Positions 58,486 to 64,000 of a stretch of DNA of 64,000 nt are shown piece after piece. The position numbers and the translations under genes are program-made. The notes beneath the pieces were generated by a model that saw only the letters and a list, made by a program, of their open reading frames with translations, was not told the DNA's origin and searched no databases. The stretch is from Myotis daubentonii (taxonomy: Eukaryota; Chordata; Mammalia; Chiroptera; Vespertilionidae), in contig NC_081851.1 of NCBI RefSeq assembly GCF_963259705.1, forward strand, positions 58,550,855 through 58,614,854. The letters run 5' to 3'. How positions within the stretch are numbered: position 1 is the first letter of the stretch; the number at the start of each line of letters is the position of its first letter.

Positions 58486-59804
58486 CTTTGATATGGGAAC
58501 ATAGGGGTGCAGAAGAATTAGCCTGAAAAATATAACTGATAACTGTGATGCTACATAGGTTTATTTAATTTCAGGATCTTACTAATTTTCATCTGTGTTC
58601 AAACTCTTAGCTGCTAACATCTTCCCCTTACAATTTCTTAGTGGCTCAACACTTTATTCAAATATTTTACCCAAAGTCTAACTAATAATAAAATTATAAA
58701 TCTAAATAGCCTTATGATGGAAAATTTAATGATGCAAAAGTACTCACTAGTAACCAGCAGGTGGTGCTAAAGTAATTTTAGTTTTAAGTTTAACTCACCA
58801 ATAAGCTCTTCCTTTTTCAGGTTTCTAGTTAGAGTTCATGAAGTTCTCAGTGACTCGTATAGCAAGGTACAGAAACAAAGCTGTGGGACTCACTAATTCT
58901 TCGAAGTGGAATCTGGGTAAGCTGTGTAAAATTTACATCCTCTCTCACAGAGAGGCACTTCAAAGAAAACCTCACGGAGAGCTAGTCTATCTGATATCCC
59001 ATAGAATTTTCTGGTAACTATTATTGATGTCCAAAGATAAGACATAGAAAATTTAATTTTAACCTTTATCAGGCATTGGTGGTTATGTTCAACATACCAC
59101 AGAATTTTATTAGACTAGATTAAAACTATGGAATACATAAAGTTGAAGTGCTGGCCTTCTGTGGTTCAATGTTACTCTAGAGAACAATTATGTTTGGTAA
59201 ACTGGGTAAAATAAATTGAAACACTTCTGAACTAATAATAATTACATATTGCTTCATTAAAATAACTAGGTAAGTTATTAGTTATTGGCCACTGCCTTCG
59301 TTTCATCCAGAATAATGAAATTGTTTATGGAATAGTCAGGGTTATTTTGATTTTCATTTCTTCCTAGCCTAGTAGGCTTCTCCATCTCTACAGCAGCTGT
59401 ATTTAGAACAAGCAGCTACAATGGATTATTTTTCCAATGCACACAGCATAAAGAAGTGTTCAGATCTATACTTATGCTGGATCTGAGAGCCGTTTTCAGA
59501 AGGCAGAGATAGACTTGTTAAAAGGAAAAGTATTAATATTTTGGGTATTGCTTTAGGTATTTGTGCTACAACCTTTTTATTCTATTTCTGAGTATAACAT
59601 TTATTTTTAATTCTCTGCAAACACAGCTTTATTATTTTAACTTTTCCATTTACCATCTAACTTTTTCAGAAGGACCCCTACAGACTGGGAAAGGCTTAGT
59701 TAGAAAACTGTCAGGACAGATTTCTAGGAATGTCCAAACATCAGATAAGGATCTCCAAATTTTATCTTTAAATAATAGCTACTAATACTGCCTTTTTATT
59801 TCAG

Positions 59805-60490
59805 CAAATGGTGCTTGGACAACTGGACATTCACATACAAAAATTAACAATAACAACTGCTGACAAGATGTGGAGAAGCCAAACCCCAACTGCTGGTGGG
59901 AATGTAAATGGTGCAGACACTTTGGGAAACAGGCCGGCAGTTCCTCAAAAGGTTAAACACAGTTACCATTTGACCTTGCAATTCCACTTCAAGGTACATA
60001 CCCAAGAGAAATGAAAACATGCTTACTCAAAAACTTACACATGCTTGTTTATAGCAACATTATTTATAATAGCTGAAAAGTGGAAACAACTCAAATGTCC
60101 ATCAATTGATGAATGGAAAAACAAAATGTGGTATATCCATACAACAGCTCTTATTCAGCCATAAAATGAAGTACTGATCCATGCTACAGTACGGATGAAA
60201 CTTGAAATATGCTAAATGAAAAAGCCAGTCTCAATGGATCACATATTACATGATTCCATTTATAAGTACTATCCAGAATAGACCATTACAGGAAGTATAG
60301 ATTTTAGTGGTTGCTATGGGGTAGAGGTGGGAGTGACTACGAATGGGTGGAGGGTTTATTTTTGGGGTGATGAAAATGTTCTGAAATTAGTGATGACAGA
60401 AGCACAACTGTGAATATACTAAAACCACTGAATTGTGCACCTTAGGTGCACTTTTAAAGTGAGTGATACCTCAATAAAGCTGTTATAAAA
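59805..60490 (+). repeat. L1M 3' end in EML4 intron 21 (antisense to EML4)
   Basis: gctgacaagatgtggagaag, 'catttgaccttgcaattcca', atagctgaaaagtggaaaca and cctcaataaagctgttataa run in L1 order to the tail. Confidence 0.82.
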
Positions 60491-60569
60491 ATGCCTTTAC
60501 AAATTTAAAAGTTTCAGTTTTCACTTAGAGAAAAAAAAAATGGACAGGCAATCTGTCCATTATGTAAAA

Positions 60570-60948
60570 CTAGAGGCCTGGTGCATGAAATTTGTGCATG
60601 GGGTGGGGGGGGGGTGGGGTTTTAGCCTACACCCTCTCCAATCTGGGACCCCTGAGGGATCCTGGGGATCGGGCCTAAACCAGCAGTCGGACACACCTCT
60701 CACAATCCAGGACCACTGGCTCCTAACTGCTCACCTGCCTGCCTGCCTGATTGCCCCTAACTGGCCCCCCTGCAGGCCTGGTTGCCCCTCACTGCCCGCC
60801 CTGCAGGTTGCCCCCACACAGCCTGCTGCTCAGTTGTTTGGTTGTCCCTTACCCCCTGCTGGCCTTGTCGCCCCACTAGCCGGTTCAGTCATCCATTTGG
60901 TTGTTTTGGATGTGATGGCCCCTGGCTTTTTATATATATATATATAGA
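60570..60948 (-). mobile_element. HeliBat-type Helitron in EML4 intron 21
   Basis: + strand starts ctagaggcctggtgcatgaa after A and ends with an (AT)n-expanded tatatatagA before T, i.e. TC...CTAG on the - strand. It shares its terminal third with units 1 and 2 of the array at 39840. Confidence 0.85.
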
Positions 60949-61145
60949 TTCCTTTCTCTTATTTATCAAGGGCCAGAATTCTGGATTCTGCAGAGAACAA
61001 ACCTTGTATCAGTTTAATTTCTCTGAATCTGGCATTCATAGTGATAACACTAAAGAACAGATATAGACTATTCCATTTAGGAATTCAGGCAAATAATTAT
61101 CTACAAAACTCCACAGCCTTTTTCCATCAGGTATCACGTCCTTAC

Positions 61146-61244
61146 CAAAGACTTGAAAGCCTAGTACACAGGTATATGTCGTCCAATCGATGTCTTTACA
61201 CTCTGATCGATTCCTGATTAGTTTGCAGCTGTCTGTAATGTTCC
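61146..61244 (-). CDS. EML4: EML4 coding exon (human exon 21 equivalent)
   Basis: The exon is 99 nt and encodes NITDSCKLIRNRSECKDIDW through TYTCVLGFQVF, with split codons at both ends (W before, G after). The donor is gtaagg. The acceptor, ctaaatttaaag, has a weak pyrimidine tract. The first residues differ from the human DIPNG that I remember (bat NITDS); the rest is almost identical. The reading frame joins correctly to both neighbours. Confidence 0.93.
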
Positions 61245-61739
61245 CTTTAAATTTAGAAACAGGAAGTATAATCAGTGCTTGTGTATAAATGTATATGATT
61301 CAAACTAGCCACATTTACTTGGATTTATAATCCATACACTGAAAAACATTAAGATACATTTAAAAAGGAAAAGAGTTTAAAGCATGGTTTCTGGAAGTAC
61401 AAATTGTTTCCCACTGAAGGTTCTTTTTCTTTAAAAAAGCCTACATGTCCATCCATTATACTTTTTCCCATCACCAGAAAGAGTAAATACAAAACCATTC
61501 AGAGCAGCATCAATCTCGCCGAGTTAATTTCTTATGACATGTCTGCACATTTAAATTAACTCATTACCTTTTTGGAGAAGTGAAGCACATTTGAGATTCT
61601 CATTCCTTAGCTCAGAGTAACATATGCTGCCAGGCTAGAGAGGCCAACATGCATGCTCCGCACAATTCAGATTGCATACAGCCCACTCATTAGTGCCCCT
61701 GGCAGACACCCTCAGCCATACATGGTCATTCATACTTAC
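61245..61739 (-). other. EML4: EML4 intron 20 (495 bp)
   Basis: Bounded by donor gtaagt and acceptor ttaaag. Unique sequence, no insertion. Confidence 0.85.
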
Positions 61740-61827
61740 AGTACAATATTTCGTAGTCTCCCGAGTTAGACATTATATACTCGTTGTCTGGGGACCAGTC
61801 AAGGTGTGTGATATAGCTGGAATGTCC
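61740..61827 (-). CDS. EML4: EML4 coding exon (human exon 20 equivalent)
   Basis: This 88-nt exon encodes GHSSYITHLDWSPDNEYIMS through GDYEILY, a WD-like blade with the typical GHSS...LDWSPDN core. It has acceptor gtttcctag and donor gtaagt. Counting back from the 981-residue length of human EML4 puts its end near residue 747. That is the fusion point of the EML4-ALK variant known as E20;A20. The 495-bp intron 61245-61739 is therefore the counterpart of that breakpoint intron. Earlier EML4 exons must lie beyond the right edge. Confidence 0.93.
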
Positions 61828-64000
61828 CTAGGAAACAGTAGATAGATCACCTATTAGAAAGCATGTAGAATTTGAATAATAAAAAGTTCAATAATTAGCC
61901 AATACTGTTTTGTGAGTAGCCGTTCACCTGGAATTCCTAATGTATAGAGAGCAGTATCACAACGTGTAGAACTGAATAGGGCTCACAGCAACCCTTTAGT
62001 CCCTTTTCACTCTATCTCACTGGGAGTCAAAGATGCAGGTATGTGAAGATGCCAGTGATACATGAAGAGTTCAAGCAGAATTCCAGCTAAAGAGGCCTCA
62101 CCACAGTGGAAAGGGTAACTAACACTGGGAACTTGGGAGTATCCTGTTGGCCTCCCCTCTTAGATACCAGCAACTATTTATCTGTTAGGGACTTCCAAGA
62201 AAGACAGTCTTGAAAACTTGTGCCTTAAAGGACACTGTGACAGGAACCAAACCCTTAGGCCATATTTCAGATCACTGGTGTCCCTGTTTTGGAGTCACTT
62301 CATTTTTGAGAATGAAGTATTGGTCTCAGGTTGTTCATAGAGTACAGTTTTCCTGGACTGCTTCTTGAGTATCCAAGGCACATCCCAGAGGCACACATAC
62401 AACAGTCTCCTAGAATAGCAGTCGCCAACCAGTGGTCCGTGAGGTCTGAAAGGTTGGCGACTGCTGTCCTAGATCACTATCTCCAAAGAATATTCTGGAA
62501 GTCACCCAACACTGTACTCCTTCAGAACAGCTGGATCCGATATAATCACCTGACTCCTTACAACATTCCTTAAACAGGAAGACAGTGATCTTTTTCTGCT
62601 TAGGTTTTACTAATACTGTGGGAATTCAACACCTCCTAAATGGTGTTATTTTGTTGGCATCACATATACGCAGCCGATTTCCAATAAACTACTTCAGATA
62701 AATCACAGGTCTTATCGGTTTACCAAAGTCGATGGAGACTCAAAATCACTTTTCATCTCTTACAGTCTATGGTAAAACATACTTAATTTATAATATACTT
62801 TTTAAATTACTAGCTTTCTGTGCATGTGGTTTTATTTTTTAAGTTAATAAATTCAAAATACTTTAGGCATAGTTTTTAATGATTTATACAAAGTATTCTA
62901 ATTATTCTCTTACCCTTCTGAAATCTAATGACATGTCCCAAAACCTCTCTGGAGCTACGATCTCCCCACAACACTGCATGGCAAATACATATATTTATAC
63001 ATTTAAATAAATTTAAATTATATGGATTTGAAAGCTAAAGAAGTTTCCTGAAGTCACTGGAGATTAGGTGGTATACTGGAAAACAGATTGGGAATCCCTT
63101 GCTAGGCACACAGGCCTACCAACTTAGTAAGAAATCAGTTTTCAAAACCAGAAAGACACGTGCTTGCTGGGTATTTTCGGAATACAGCAGAAGGACAGGT
63201 TCACACATATCCTTTTCATAGTTCACATGAATCTGATGCCTTCCTTGCTCTGGCACCTGTAGAAGCCATGCTTCTAAGAGAAGAAAACTTCTGCTACACG
63301 AGTGAAGGGTTTAACCAGATCAGTCACGACGAAGTACAGTTGCCCAAGAACTACTTATCCTAATGCAGAAGTATATAAAAATTATCTGAATCTCTTTAAT
63401 AGCATTACTTAGAAGATCAAAAGCATTGTATGTATACATAATATTCATGTAACATCTGTGTTGGACACAACATATTTAGAAGGCAAATCAATGTAAAGTA
63501 TTCGCAAAAGATTCAAGTAGGAAAAACAGCAAAGACCTTGGGGAAGTTATCAATTCATATTGGAAAATATTTTCTCTCTGATATGGATTCCAGTATATAA
63601 GCGAAGAAAAGCTGAAATGCAGCGGCGGGGGGTCTGTAATGCAACCTTCCCAGACACCACCTCAGCATGTCCCTGCCCACTCAACTCACAGGCCATGGAA
63701 GGTACATGCACAGCTTGTGGGCAAAGAGCTTCAGACATCACCGCAAGGCCAGAAACACAGTTGGGAGCAAGACCCTGCATACCTCCTTAAAAAGAAACAG
63801 TATTTTCTAAGCTGGCACCTTCATTTCTGCCATTAACTAGCTGAATGATGTGACTACAATAATAATCACATATGACAAAGCCCAAAATACTACTACAGAA
63901 AAATCAAATATTTTAGCTAAATCTTTGTTAATGGCATGGAGGATCACCTACTCAGTGGTTGCAACCGTACCAAAGCCCAGAGTTAGGGATCTATTTTCCT
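61828..64000 (-). other. EML4: EML4 intron 19, left part
   Basis: No further EML4 exon could be found up to the right edge. The short frames on either strand are not convincing. A palindromic mini-element lies at 62417. Confidence 0.6.
62417..62465. mobile_element. Miniature hAT-like palindrome
   Basis: A perfect 14-bp inverted repeat, agcagtcgccaacc and ggttggcgactgct, encloses 21 bp. cctaga occurs on both sides, but a clean 8-bp duplication is not seen. Confidence 0.55.

Larger units (their letters stand above)
58486..61145 (-). other. EML4: EML4 intron 21 (2660 bp)
   Basis: Bounded by donor gtaagg and acceptor atcaaag. It holds the L1 3' end at 59805 and the Helitron at 60570; the part near the exon 22 acceptor is unique. 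Confidence 0.85.

Noticed and set aside
58486..58522. Alternative EML4 acceptor 37 nt before the exon at 58485
   Set aside because: The AG after tttttc looks good, but using it would add 37 nt and break the reading frame that the chosen acceptor keeps.
62910..62990. Possible extra EML4 exon on the - strand ending at a gtaag donor
   Set aside because: The translated sequence does not resemble the expected EML4 segment and there is no good acceptor.

Overview
The window reads as nuclear DNA of a vespertilionid bat; the genus (perhaps Myotis) is a guess. About twenty tRNA-derived Ves SINEs are present, most with tails built on a 'tcaataaaa' core. HeliBat-type Helitrons (CTAG 3' ends, inserted between A and T) and several cut-and-paste hAT families with 8-bp target duplications lie among them. 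This mix is characteristic of vesper bats. Older mammalian repeats (MIR, L2, L1M, MLT1, Tigger) form the background.

Two protein-coding genes are certain and they converge. COX7A2L (SCAF1/COX7RP) is complete on the + strand: a CpG-island promoter at about 29.8-30.3 kb, coding exons at 30279-30350, 37088-37219 and 38656-38796, and a poly(A) signal at 39503. It encodes 114 residues. The last four coding exons of EML4 lie on the - strand (61740-61827, 61146-61244, 58355-58485, 57217-57690), followed by a roughly 2.3-kb 3' UTR ending at a poly(A) signal near 54931. From memory, the tail-to-tail COX7A2L/EML4 order matches human 2p21, which would put KCNG3 beyond the left edge.

Layout: 1-29.7 kb is intergenic DNA with many SINEs and hATs, some unique blocks that could be regulatory, and one small open reading frame of interest at 1632-1835 on the - strand. 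29.8-39.5 kb is COX7A2L, whose first intron starts with a perfect palindromic oestrogen response element. 39.5-54.9 kb is the gap between the two genes; it holds a head-to-tail array of three Helitrons with a hAT nested inside. 54.9-64 kb is the 3' part of EML4, and its introns carry one Helitron and one L1 3' end.

I do not see a clearly new biological system. The best candidates for something undescribed are the 67-codon secreted-type reading frame near the left edge, the Helitron concatemer, and the shared target preference of the hAT insertions. Family names for repeats come from recognition of their ends and bodies, not from a library search.
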